Assembly (NCBI GenBank): GCA_907163345.1
Contig: CAJQUN010000153.1
Coordinates: 620,001-684,000 of the forward strand
From: Haberlea rhodopensis
Lineage: Eukaryota; Streptophyta; Magnoliopsida; Lamiales; Gesneriaceae
DNA length: 64,000 nt
Direction of reading: 5' to 3'
Shown here piece after piece: positions 32,722-43,394 of this stretch (position 1 is its first letter; every line of letters begins with the position of its first letter). The notes beneath the pieces are model-generated. The model did not search any database and was not told the DNA's origin. It saw only the letters and a list, made by a program, of their open reading frames with translations. The position numbers and the translations under genes were made by a program.

Positions 32722-34606
32722 GATTCCCTATTTGGGATCCTGGTCACCTGTAATACCTGTCATCGCCCACACACAAAGACAACAACAACCCCCTACGTGG
32801 TGAACCAAAGCCCAATATGAAACTATCAAGTAAATACAACATGCATCTATAAAATGTGATATATGATGTCATGCAATGCAATGCAATGTAATGCGATGCG
32901 ATGAATGAAAGGTACAAATCATCTCGGGATAGCAAATGTCCAGAAATCCAAGGGAAGGCTATCAAATATCTCAAGATACCAAAGGATCGGAGTCCAAAGA
33001 AAGGTATCATCAATCAAATATCATGCTCGAGCAGGGCGTCGACTCGCTCGTCGCTATGACATCTCTCTCAGTCGAGCCATCGGTGGTCCATCATCCCTCG
33101 TGTCTGGGCGACGACGACACACTCGTCGCTACGGCATCGCTCAACTCACTCTCTCCACCGAGCCATCGGCGTGCCCATCATCCACAGACACGCATCACAG
33201 ATACCAACGAAAAAGGATAAGGGTATCAACGAAAGAATCGGTAAAATAAACATGACATGCTCAATGTCCATGCGTGTCAATGCGTCCAGCCAATATCATA
33301 ATCTCATATGATGCAACTCAATATGTCCAACATGAAAGTCATACATCGATGTACATTTACTGAAAAAGATGTGTGTTGACAAAATATTTATTTTCATACA
33401 TCGATATATCAACTCTGAATGCTCATAGTTCAAGTAAAATCACATAGCCAAGTAATTTCATGTAAGTCACGTAAGTTCAGCAAATCATGTATCAAATAAT
33501 ACAGATACATGTCGTATGTTACCGATCGCAACACACATTTACTTTCTTTTCTAAAGTATGAATATCGTCCTTGTAGCTCGTGGAGCTCCAATGTCATATG
33601 TGAATCTAAAAATCTATACAATAGCATTTCATTACTTCTTTATCACTAAAGTTACCTCAACATACGTATAATCTATTTTTTAACTTGATGCGTCTAATCA
33701 GATCTAAACTATGTAAGATAGAAGTATTTTTTGATTCTCGTATACTCATTCTTACTATTTCTTCAGTTCTAGAATTATTAAGATGTCTATCATCATTAAA
33801 GTTCTAATAACACTTTTTATTTCATCATTGATTCACAATCCACATGCTTTCTCTCTTTGAATAGCTAAAACTTGAACCAAACTCAAAATAGCAATGAGAT
33901 TTCATGAAATTCTCTCAAACATGTTTTCAATGGAGTTAAAATCGACCAATAATAGAATTGAAGCAGTTTCACCCTCAATCACTGTAATTCTTTGTCCACC
34001 CCCCATCAGCAGCTCCAAAAATCGAAACATAATGCTACTGAACGATTCATGAAATCCTCATATACTTGATTAAATCAATCTAAAACACGATTCAAGTTAG
34101 TTAATAATTGACTAACCCAACACTTCAAACATTTATCCTCAAAACCTGAAAACCGATTGCCATATTCTACATGCATGAACATCGGGAATGGGAAGAAACA
34201 ACGACGAGCGCGAGCAATTTCCGACGAGAGTCATGCGCGAGCGGGAAAGAAGCAGAGAAGCGAGGATCGGCTTGTTCGTGCTTGAGTTTACACATGTTTA
34301 GTATGTGAAATTAACTGAAGCATTTTAATATATATGTATTTTCAGTCCAGTAATGTACATCGGAGTGTCGTCGATATATTGATATATCAATTTTCAGTCT
34401 ACAACTGGGATTTATATCCACTAATATACTCACAAAATTTCATTCTTCATTTTAATAAAATATTTTAAAAATGTGTCATGTTCCAATTAATTGTCAATTG
34501 ACCTTCTTCTGGTCAATTTCACTTCTAGTTAATTAATTACAGATAAATTATTATAAAATTCCCAAATTATATTTAATTAACCTTAATCAAAACTCGGGGT
34601 CTTACA
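32722..34606 (-). mobile_element. Partial LTR of Tekay-like element S
   Basis: On the minus strand it begins TGTAAGACCCCGAGTTTTG at 34,606 and is truncated at 32,721 by R. It has Tekay-type landmarks: a GGGGGTTGTTG...CAGG block near 32,750-32,810 and a diverged two-unit repeat rich in TCGTCGCTA and GAGCCATCGG (about 33,045-33,185). A short ATGCA/ATGCG pentamer run is at 32,875-32,905. CCTCT (34,607-34,611) would be its TSD. No coding region. S and R could be read as one very long LTR, but each has its own copy of the GGGGGCTGT-like block, so I favour two. Confidence 0.6.
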
Positions 34607-34699
34607 CCTCTATTGACCCAACCTTCGTATCTCCTCCCACACCATCTCCATTTGATTTGTTACCGTATGGTCGGCTACTGGTTGATCAGCAGTTAGTTG

Positions 34700-34966
34700 C
34701 TATGGCTCAACCTGTTGCGGTCTTAAATCCACGGGAGGTGGATTATTTTGAAGAGGTGGTACTTGGTTACCCCTTACTGTCATATCCACAGTCTGAGCAA
34801 TATACTGTGCCAATTGATCCAAAGTAAGATTTCCTACACTTCTGCCTGCAGGAGGCACTTGATCTCCTTGTACTGGTGGAATATCTTCATGGTTTTCAGG
34901 TGATTTAGGAGGATTTCTCCCTTCGGGTGCTCTTCTTCTTCTGCGTCCTCTTCTTCCTATTGCCAT
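34700..34966 (-). pseudogene. Gag N-terminal fragment of element T
   Basis: 88 codons from ATG (GATATGGC), 22 bp from the primer site. The protein is arginine-rich at the start (MAIGRRGRRRRRAPEGR) and proline-rich afterwards, a composition seen at gag N-termini of Tat/Retand-type gypsy elements. It stops at TAG (34,700-34,702), probably from CAG. The frame then continues with plausible residues to 34,612, where S interrupts it. No capsid domain is left in the window, so the lineage is tentative. Confidence 0.5.
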
Positions 34967-34987
34967 ATCAACGTCTCAACTCGAACG

Positions 34988-35005
34988 TTCCCACAAACGA
35001 CGCCA
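34988..35005 (-). promoter_or_regulatory. Probable primer-binding site of element T
   Basis: TGGCGTCGTTTGTGGGAA on the minus strand, two bases from the LTR end (GGAGTATCA). The form TGGCGCCGT...TGTGGGAA is common after LTRs of plant Tat-type elements. The matching tRNA cannot be named with confidence. Confidence 0.5.
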
Positions 35006-35007
35006 AT

Positions 35008-35748
35008 TGATACTCCAAAAAAGAGGAGGATGTATTACATCTCTTTATCTTCTTCCAGGAACCAAATAACAAAGATAGATCTTAAATAGACCTGCTAGAT
35101 CAGAAACAAATGTTAGAAGGGCAACGGGAGATTTTTCCGGCGGATCCCCTCTGACGCTCAAGTCAGGTGATGAGAGATATGAGAAAAATCTGTTATGGAA
35201 TAGCCGATGTATGTTAGTGCGTATAGGGAAAAATGCATACCTGAAATCTTGTATTGGTTTACTATTTATAGGGTTTACCTCGTGGATGCAACTTGGATCA
35301 ATAAGGCCATGATCCACATGATTCCTGGGATTTCAGAACATGTCTTCCAACTGATAAAACCATTATTCATTCCCACTTTCTGAAATCTTGGGACGTGCCC
35401 GATCAACGTGGACTTGGTCAACATATTCTTAGAGGTAGGATGTCTGAGACTCTCCAGGTTGATGATCACCATAGCTGGTTAATCAGACGGGAGCTTGGAG
35501 CACGAGGTCTTCTGGCCTTGAATATATGACCATCCCGAAGACAACACGGTGATTAGGTCGGGAAGTCGGTACTTTGGTGTTTTTGAGTGAGCTGTACTCT
35601 GACCCACATAGGTCAGGAGACCGGACACATAACTGGCGATGAGGTGATCACTTTGACCCTCTTAGGTCGGGAGGTCGGTCAAATATAATAATATGAAGTA
35701 ATATCTTTCTCTCGTAGGGTATCATAATCTATAAGGGCTTATATCTCA
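35008..35748 (-). repeat. LTR of Tat-like element T
   Basis: On the minus strand it starts TGAGATATAAGCCC (35,748) and ends GGAGTATCA (35,008), 741 bp. A TATA box CCCTATAAATAG lies near 35,263-35,274. The leader and gag follow toward lower coordinates, so this is the 5' LTR. GAGCA (35,749-35,753) would be the TSD; the other end is outside the window. Confidence 0.65.
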
Positions 35749-35949
35749 GAGCATCTCTAATGGGACGCCAAAACACCAAAATGTTATCCCTCCCCATGCC
35801 CAATGTTGTACCATTTTCTGCGTGAAAATGGTGTAGCGCTACAGTGCCACGCCAAATTTGATGTGGCACTATACCAATCCGTCAAAAAAGTTGATGCTTT
35901 TTTGTTTTTTTTTTTAGTTTTTTTTTGTTTTCTTCTTATTTATTATATT
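35749..35949. other. Spacer with GAGCATCTCTAATGGG motif
   Basis: About 200 bp between two LTR boundaries. It starts GAGCATCTCTAATGGGACG, resembling a dispersed plant repeat end, and contains CGTGAAAATGGTGTAGCGC and long T runs. It may be the oldest sequence in the window or a remnant of a small DNA transposon. No TIR partner is seen. Confidence 0.35.
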
Positions 35950-37058
35950 TGTAAGGACCCCCGTGCCCTTATTCCGTTATTAGTGTATTAATCCAAGCAT
36001 CCAATGCATGCAATCATATATGTAAGGGAAAAAACCACTTGTCATCATAGCAAATCATGCCAATAATAAAATTCTTTACATTATTCCATATAATTTTTAA
36101 CTTTCCCCAACCAAGTCCAGATAAATATCATGAACCATTATAATACACTAATATGTTCTCAGTTCATTTAGCAATTCAATAAATAATTGCATGCAACTCG
36201 TAAATGAAGAGAGAAAGGCCCTTGCCTTTTTATACATACCATGTACACATAATAGTGCTCACATGCGAGCATCGAATAAATATGTGTGTATCAAATGTAT
36301 AAAACACGGTGCTCAATACCGTCACTGATACTTCGATCCTGGAAGCACCTCCAATCCATAGCTCGAGCTCAACTCCAAAGCCATCGATGTACCTAATCAC
36401 CTGCCCCAACAGAGACAGTCCCCACACGGGTGAGCATACCAATACCCCAAATCCAATAAGCACAATATTACAATTCATAATTTACACAAGCAAATGCTAT
36501 GAATATTAAAAGACACTCCCTGGATGGCACTATCCTCATCCGGGATCCCCTGTGCTGTTCCTGTTCTCAAAATAACTGAAACCATCAAATTCGCAAATGC
36601 CAGTTAATCGTTACATTGATTAACAAATCCGTTTGTCACGCACCGATATCATAATCAATAATATCAAATCATTAACAATGATTACAGATATTCCATATAT
36701 TTCACTTATGGTTCCATAGTTCTATTTCATCGGTCGCTCTACAATAGCGACATTTTATTCTCACGCATGCTCAACAGCAGTGGCGTCATAACCGATGTTC
36801 GCTCAAAGGCGACAACATCCAAACATTGCTCGCTCAAAAGCAGCACCATATAATTCCCAATGTCTATCCATTTATTGCAATATAATGTACCATGCATTCA
36901 ACAATTGCAATTACAAAAAGAGTTATGGTCGTACGTTATACGTACATTATGATTCCGTAGTCCGAGTCCAACCTTGCCCTAGTCCCGTGATCCAATGAAT
37001 TATATGCTAACACATTAATAACTCATAATCAATTACAAGAATGCAACCACGTGCCCAA
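35950..37058 (-). mobile_element. Q-minus LTR, first part (split by element P)
   Basis: The minus-strand LTR ends GGGGGTCCTTACA at 35,950. No primer site lies beyond it, so it is a 3' or solo LTR. It includes the GTACG hairpin (36,931-36,945), CGCT/AGCG hairpins (about 36,724-36,860) and the GGGGACTGTCTCTGTTGGGGCAGGTG-type block (about 36,395-36,435). P is inserted at 37,058 with TSD CCCAA; the LTR resumes at 57,955. Confidence 0.8.
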
Positions 37059-37805
37059 TGTGATGTCCCCGAAATGATTAATTGCAATTAAGGCACTAAT
37101 TATGTTTATGTGATTAATTATGTGGATAATTGATTTACGTGTTGAAATTAATTATCACGATGAAATGCTTAGTCACATGATAGGCATGACCCGGAGGTTA
37201 CGTTTCAAGGTGCATGTTATGCATGATAGGAAATGGGGTGTTAACATGATTTAATTGTGTTGATTGTTAATTATGAGGAAAGTATGGATTTAATGAAGTT
37301 GGTTGCATTTTTGTAAAATACTTTTAAAATACCATGTTGGGGTATTTTATAGATCATGTTAATTTTTGGGTACGAATCAATTAACCCATATACCCCACTA
37401 TACCCTCTCCCCCCTCACTTTACCCTTTTCACTCTTAAATCCCCAAATTCATCCCAACCCTATCATTTCCATCCCATTTTCGTCGAAGCCAAGGAGGAGG
37501 AGGAGAAATCCTTGCACACTCTCCATTTGTTGAAATCTTAGTAAGATTTTGGATCCTCGAGAGGTATGGAACCAATCCTAAAGTTTTTATGATGTTTGGT
37601 TTTGAAATGGGATGATTTTGAAGTGATTTATGTGGGTTTGGTTGGGTATGTGTTTTATGTTGTTGGGGTAAGATTTTTGAAGTGTTTTATGTGGGTTTTA
37701 GTGGGTTATGATGTTATTGATGTTGTAGGAAAGTTTGGTTTTGTAAGGTATGAGGATGAGCTTGAAAAATGTACAAAAATGGCGAAAAATCACGCACCAG
37801 CAGGT

Positions 37806-37955
37806 GGCGATCGATCGCCTGAAATGAGGCGATCGATCGCCGATGGCCAGTAGCCATTTCACGTAGCAGGCGATCGATCGCCTAAAATTAAGCGATCGAT
37901 CGCCGCAAGGCAAAAGAGCGAGGCGATCGATCGCCTCAAGTAGCGATCGATCGCC
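37806..37955. repeat. GGCGATCGATCGCC palindrome array, P 5' LTR
   Basis: Six palindromes within 150 bp; four are the perfect 14-bp form GGCGATCGATCGCC and two begin AGCG. They form three close pairs. Confidence 0.93.
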
Positions 37956-38364
37956 ACTGTGTAAAACATGGAAAATGATGATTTTTGTTGAATTTTTGGT
38001 ATTTGGCTATTGTTTAGCTTCTAATATCGATTTGTATGGTTGTGTGGAACCATCCCAGGTGCCAACAACATCGAGAAGATAGAGTTCTTCAATTTCTCCA
38101 CTTTTGGAATTAAGGTACGTAAGAAGCGTACGGGCATCGGACGGTAACACACTCCTAACTATCACTATGCATTGATTGCATAAGTACTTATGATGATTAT
38201 GATGATGATGTTTATGATGATGATTATGACAAGTAAGTTTATGATGATGATGTTTTACGATGATGATGTTTATGATGATGATTATGATAAATAAGTTTAA
38301 GATGATGATGTTTACGAAGATGATATGATAAGTAAGTTTATAATAATGTTATACGATGTTTATA

Positions 38365-38625
38365 AAAGGGTAAGATGCCCATATGGTAAGATGCCATACA
38401 ATGTTATTATGTGGTAAGACGCCACGGGGTAAGATGCCCATATGGTAAGAGGCCATACAATGTTATTATGTGGTAAGACGCCACGGGGGTAAGATGCCCA
38501 TATGGTAAGAGGCCATACAATGTTATTATGTGGTAAGATGCCACGGGGTAAGATGCCCATATGGTAAGAGGCCATACAATGTTATTGTGTGGTAAGATGC
38601 CACGGGGTAAGATGCCCATATGCAT
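38365..38625 (+). repeat. Constant-loop hairpin array, P 5' LTR
   Basis: Four 60-bp units (three in the 3' LTR), each holding three hairpins with loop TAAGATG or close variants: GGG/CCC, ATGG/CCAT and GTGG/CCAC. Units are joined by ACAATGTTATTAT. Minus-strand frames across it encode an artefactual repeat peptide. Confidence 0.85.
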
Positions 38626-38704
38626 GAAGGTAAATCAGGGTCAACAAAAAGAAGTTAACGAATAACCAGCAAGTTACTTAACCAAGACTTCGTACATTTA
38701 CTGT

Positions 38705-39085
38705 TATATTTTGTTATGATGCTTATATGATGATGTTGTTATAAGATGATGTTGTTATAAGATGATGATGTTATAAGATGATGAAGTTATAAGATGATGA
38801 TGCTATAAGATGATGATATTATAAGATGATGATGTTATAAGATGATGAAGTTATAAGATGATGATGATATAAGATGATGATATTATGAGATGACGATGTT
38901 ATAAGATGATGATGTTATAAGATGATGAAGTTATAAGATGATGATGCTATAAGATGATGATATTATAAGATGATGATGCTATAAGATGATGATGCTTATA
39001 TGATGATGATGTGATAAGATGATGATATGTATAAGATGATAATGCTTATATGATGATGATGTTGTAAGTTGACGATATTTATAAG
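38705..39085 (+). repeat. ATAAGATGATG tandem array, P 5' LTR
   Basis: About 20 units of roughly 15-18 bp (GATGATGTTATAA and variants). The matching array in the 3' LTR is at 57,065-57,440 and differs in unit order. Confidence 0.9.
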
Positions 39086-39289
39086 ACGATGAATTTAATC
39101 ATTCATGTCAAGAATTAATGATTATATGCATGGCTATGAAACAGGGACAACCAAAGAGGGTTAATGCAATTAACCAGGAAGTATATGTTACCAATTATTT
39201 TCATGCATTTATTCATATGCCATTGCCTTATGATGTTAAGTAACGATGTACATGCTCATGATGGGTTGTTCCTGTAGGTACACTTTTGG

Positions 39290-41741
39290 TGTGATGACCA
39301 GGGATTATAGGTATTAATCCCGGAGTGTTAATAACCCCTAAAGTTCTTTTACGTGGCGATTTGGAGTTTAATCGAGGTGTTGGGCCTTCTGGGCTCGTTT
39401 ATTTGGGTAGTTGGGATCGTTGGATCCAGAGGTTGAGATTGTATTCTCATTTGGGTGAAAAACCTAAGAGTTGGGTTTTTGATGTGTCTCGGGATCTCGG
39501 GTGCTTTGTGAGCACTGGTAGGGGGTTTTGGAGTTAGAGAGAGAATTTTTGAAAACAGATGATTTTTAATGAATCACGATGTATTTGTGGGGCTATTAGT
39601 TTTTCGGGGTATTTTGCTATAAATACCATTTGAACCCGAGATTTAATTAAAAAATCTCATTTCAGCCCTCCAAACCCGCCCCTTTCTCTCTCCCCGCCGA
39701 ACCCGTCTGCCCAGCCCCCATCCGCGCGCAAAAACGCTTCGCCCGCCGCCGTCCGGCCGCCGTTCGGCGCGTACGACCCGCCGCCGGCTTCGTCTCGTCG
39801 AGGCGCAGCTATCCCCTCCGGCAATTCGAAGTTTCGTCGCGTTTTGAAGTCGGATTTTGCAAGAAAGCGCTGATCCCCAATTTCTAGGGTTCTTCGATTT
39901 TTCGTCCGATTTCTTCCGATTTTTGTTTGGGTAACCTTCCTTACCCCTTTTCCATGCTTGTGATGTAATTCCCTGCCTAATTGTGATTTATTGGCTCGAA
40001 TTTATTTCGAATTTCGTTGGTTTTGGTTCGAATTTTTGGATGTGTGGGTGAAGTGGGTTCGAAAATTGTGATCTTTGGCAAGGGTGTGACGATTCTTGTT
40101 ATGGGTCGTTTATTACATGTTTTAGATGATTTATGATGCTTGGTTGGGTTCGAATCGTGATGCTAGGGTTCGAATTATTGAAGGTGTTCTTGGGCAATTT
40201 TTCGATATGTCGCATTCGTTTTCCCTCCCTGCATGTACCCTGCCCCGGGTCTTTTAAATGATCGTGTGTTGACAATATTTTGAGGGTTATGGATGTGCTT
40301 GAGCATGGGTTACATGTTCGTAAATAATCGTGAATTATTTATCGTGTTAGCACATCGTTCCTCGGGGCATGGAACTCGAGCAAGGTTTGGCTCGGACTTC
40401 GAGGATTAAGGTACGTTTAGCGTACGAGCATAGCTTAAATGATGTTTTACAAGTATGATGCATGAATTAAAATACATGAATTGTTTTACTATGATGGCAC
40501 CGGGACTTGGTTACGTTATTTTGATTCACATGATGAAATGCTTGGTGCCGCTATGAGGCGAGCAAATGATGGGTGTGGTCGCTACGGAGCGAACACCAGT
40601 AGTATGACGCTACTTTGAAGTAAGAAATGAAAATGTGGTATTGATTAGATATCTAGGATATCTGTATTTTATTCCCTATTGGTAATGAATAGGAACAGAG
40701 ACGTAGTTAATCAGAGAAGTGATTAACTAGTATCGGAAGTTAAGGAAATCTCAATATGATATCTAGAATTATGATAATTGCTAGATAAAGAAAGATGTTA
40801 TGAAATGTTGTTAATTCGAAACTGGTTAGGATTAACCAATATGATGATTAACTGCATATTCAGGATTTGATGATTTATCTGTTTTGAGAACAGGGTTATT
40901 ACAGGGGTACGCTAGGATGAGGATGATACCATCCAGGAAGTGTCACATATGTTCCACAATATTTACATTTTCGTAAATTATGTATTATGTCATTATGATT
41001 ATGAAATTGTGGAATTGGTATGCTCACCCCGTTGGGGGCTGTCTCTGTTGGGGGCAGGTGAACAGGTACATCGATGGCTTTGGAGATGAGCTCGAGCTGT
41101 TGATTGGATGTACTCTCAGGATCGTGGTACCAGGGCTTGATGGAGCACGGTATCGTATAGAGTACCTATATATATATATACCCATGATGGTTATACACAT
41201 ATTATGATGCTCGCATGTGAGCACGATTATACTTGTTTATGGGTTGTATATAAAGGCATGAGCCTTTCTCTCTTTCATTCTATGTTGCATGCAATTAGAG
41301 GTAGAATTGCTAAAGGTTATGAGAGTCATTGGTGTATTGTGGGTGTTGAAACCCACTTTTGTTGCCATATGTGTGGTGTCTTCCCTGGCCCCTGGCTGGG
41401 AATTTACTTGATATTGCTGTATTCTGATGAGTATTATGTTTTCCCTGGCCGGGAATTATGTTATGTGTTGTACTTTTATTTCGGGATAGCTCTATTTATG
41501 GGGAGACTCTGCCCAAATTTTTATAAAAGTCCACAATGTAAAAAGGGGTGTAATGGGCGAACTCTATGAGTCCCTTGTCGTTAGGATGATGAACTTATAA
41601 CATTGTATGTTAAAGAAAACTTTGTAATTGCCATTCAATGGTAAAGTATCATCTGAGTTTCCCGAATGATTTTATGGAAAGCATGTGCCACACATAATGA
41701 TTGATACACTAATCAAGGGTTAAGTATATGGGGTCCTTACA
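39290..41741 (+). mobile_element. Solo LTR of a Q-related Tekay-like family
   Basis: 2,452 bp from TGTGATGACCAGGG to GGGGTCCTTACA, flanked by TTTGG (39,285-39,289 and 41,742-41,746). No internal region. It has a TATA box GCTATAAATACC (39,616-39,627), an unusually GC-rich leader (39,660-39,860), a donor-like GGTAACC (39,931), the GTACG hairpin (40,411-40,425), CGCT/AGCG hairpins (40,545-40,620) and two TTCCC...GGGAA hairpins near 41,380-41,460. It lacks the CGATCGATCG array of Q-plus. Confidence 0.93.
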
Positions 41742-42053
41742 TTTGGACCGAAGGGCTAAGGGTCGGGTTGAGGCAGTGAGCAAAAAGGAGCATGAAAGAA
41801 GATAGGATACGGGACTTTTGGATAGTCTCTACTCTAGGAGTAGTATAATTCTATCGCTTTAACATTCATTATTGAGAATGTAATGAGTTAAGTTTTGAAA
41901 TTTCATTGTTGGCCTGAAATCTTATTAGCTCAAAGCTACAACCGGAACCCTAAGACGTTATTAATGCATGTTTAGTCCATAATTTGTGTATTAAGATGAT
42001 GTTAAGGTAGGAAGACCCTACATTAGATGATGTTAAGGTAGGAAGACCCTACA

Positions 42054-42315
42054 TTAATGGTATCAGAGCAGTGGTTAGATAACCCGGGAATGAGTGAAGG
42101 GTAGCCTTAGCAATAAGTTGGCTAGGTGCTTACTTTTAAACATGTTTTATGCATATGTTGCATATGAAGTATATGATGTTGTACTAACATGTTTTGTTTC
42201 TCTAACGATGTATTATATGAACTGCTTTTGGGTATTGTTGTTAACCCTTGTGTTGCAGCATAGCAGCAAAGGCAGAAGTAAGTGATGCGATTTCATATGC
42301 ACTTCTCCGTCGCCC
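42054..42315 (+). other. Primer site and leader of P
   Basis: The tRNA-iMet primer site TGGTATCAGAGC is at 42,058-42,069, four bases after the LTR. The leader contains GTTAACCC followed by TGTTGCAG (AG at 42,257-42,258), a plausible 3' splice site. Gag should follow, but the sequence jumps directly to the protease C-terminus, so gag is deleted. Confidence 0.75.
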
Positions 42316-42531
42316 ATGCCTCTTGTAGTCTCGACCCCCGCTGAAAGAAGTTTGATAACTGATCAGATTGTTTATGACGGCCTCATTTATTTTGAGGGCA
42401 ACGAGCTGAGGACAGACTTGATTGTTCTGGGAATGTCAGACATCGAATGCATTGTGGGCATCGATGTGCTGAACAAGTATCAGGCAGTTGTGGACTGCAG
42501 ACAAGGACTGTCCGATTCAGGTCTGATATGA
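42316..42531 (+). pseudogene. P protease C-terminal fragment
   Basis: Encodes the end of a Tekay-type aspartic protease (PLVVSTPAERSLITDQIV, LRTDLIVLGMSDIECIVGIDVLNKYQAVVDC). The active-site DTGA/DSGA portion and all of gag are absent upstream. A 1-nt shift near 42,505 moves the frame into the RT ORF, and the last residues here are out of frame. Confidence 0.85.
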
Positions 42532-43394
42532 GAGTCCAATGGACATTCTATGGGGATGGTTCCCGTTCAAGGATTCCGTTAATATCTGTTGTCAAGATGG
42601 CACAGTTATTGGAACGAGACCATAAAGGATATCTCATCTATGTTGTTGATATTACTGAAAAGAGGAAAGAGTTAAAGGTTGAGGATGTGCCCGTAGTGGC
42701 GGTGTTTCCTGATGTATCTCCGGAAGAGATTCACGGATTCCCACCGACGAGAGAGGTCGAGTTTGGGATTAAGTTACTACCAGGGACGTCTACCATTTCT
42801 CGTGCCCCGTATAGGATGGCACCAACGGAGCTAAAGGAGTTAAATGTTCAGTTGCATGAGCTCCTTGACAAGGGCTATATACGCCCTAGCGTATCGCCCT
42901 GGGGTGCACCAGTTTTATTTGTTAAGAAGAAAGATGGTTCAATGCGGCTGTGCATCGATTTCAGACAACTGAACAAAGCCATGATGAAGAATAAGTATCC
43001 GCTTCCGGGGATTGATGATTTGTTTGATCAGCTGCAGAGTACGAGGCTCTACAGTAAGATCGATCTGAGGTCGGAGTATCATCAGATTCGAGTTCGAGAG
43101 GATGATGTACAGAAGACAGCTTCCAGGACTAGATATGGACACTACGGATTCTTAGTCATGCCTTTTGGGGGTGACGAATGCCCTAGCTGTTTTATGAGCC
43201 TGATGAACAGAGTGCCCCAACCATGTTTGGATCAGTTCGTCATAGTTTTCATTGACGATATGATTATTTACTCTCGAACTAAAGAGGGACACGTGAAGCA
43301 CTTGAGAACAGTACTCCAGATCCTTAGGGATTGCCAGACCCCTGACACAGCTGACTCAGAAAGGAGTGTCGTTCTATTGGTCCGAAGCTTGTGA
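42447..43394 (+). pseudogene. P reverse transcriptase fragment
   Basis: In frame from about residue 20. It has the RT fingers (SPWGAPVLFVKKKDGSMRLCIDFRQLN), D206 in KIDLRSEYHQIR (glycine usually replaces this E) and FIDD (D270, D271). The MPFGLTNAPAAF region is garbled (MPFGGDECPSCF). After LRTVLQILRD a deletion removes the thumb/connection region (roughly 70-80 residues) and the tail is out of frame. No active enzyme is possible. Confidence 0.9.

Larger units (their letters stand above)
37059..42053 (+). repeat. 5' LTR of P, split by a solo LTR
   Basis: About 2,538 bp once the inserted solo LTR and one TSD are removed. In order: a start TGTGATGTCCCCG, a pyrimidine-rich tract (37,383-37,470), a possible splice donor GAGAGGTATGG (GT at 37,564), a palindrome array (37,806-37,955), a GTACG hairpin (38,115-38,131), ATG/GAT microsatellite (38,185-38,345), hairpin array (38,365-38,625), ATAAGATGATG array (38,705-39,085), then the LTR end GGAAGACCCTACA. 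Confidence 0.9.

Noticed and set aside
32905..33249. 94- and 114-codon frames in the S LTR
   Set aside because: They cover the TCGTCGCTA repeat in two frames, with no domain and no context for a gene.
38360..38625. Minus-strand repeat peptide frames (ILPRGILPHNN-type), also at 59,832-60,101
   Set aside because: Tandem DNA repeats of 60 bp keep a frame open by chance; they lie within the non-coding hairpin array.
39325..39537. Possible host gene first exon in the solo Q-type LTR
   Set aside because: Lies within an LTR with perfect target duplications; the frame is not kept in Q-plus.
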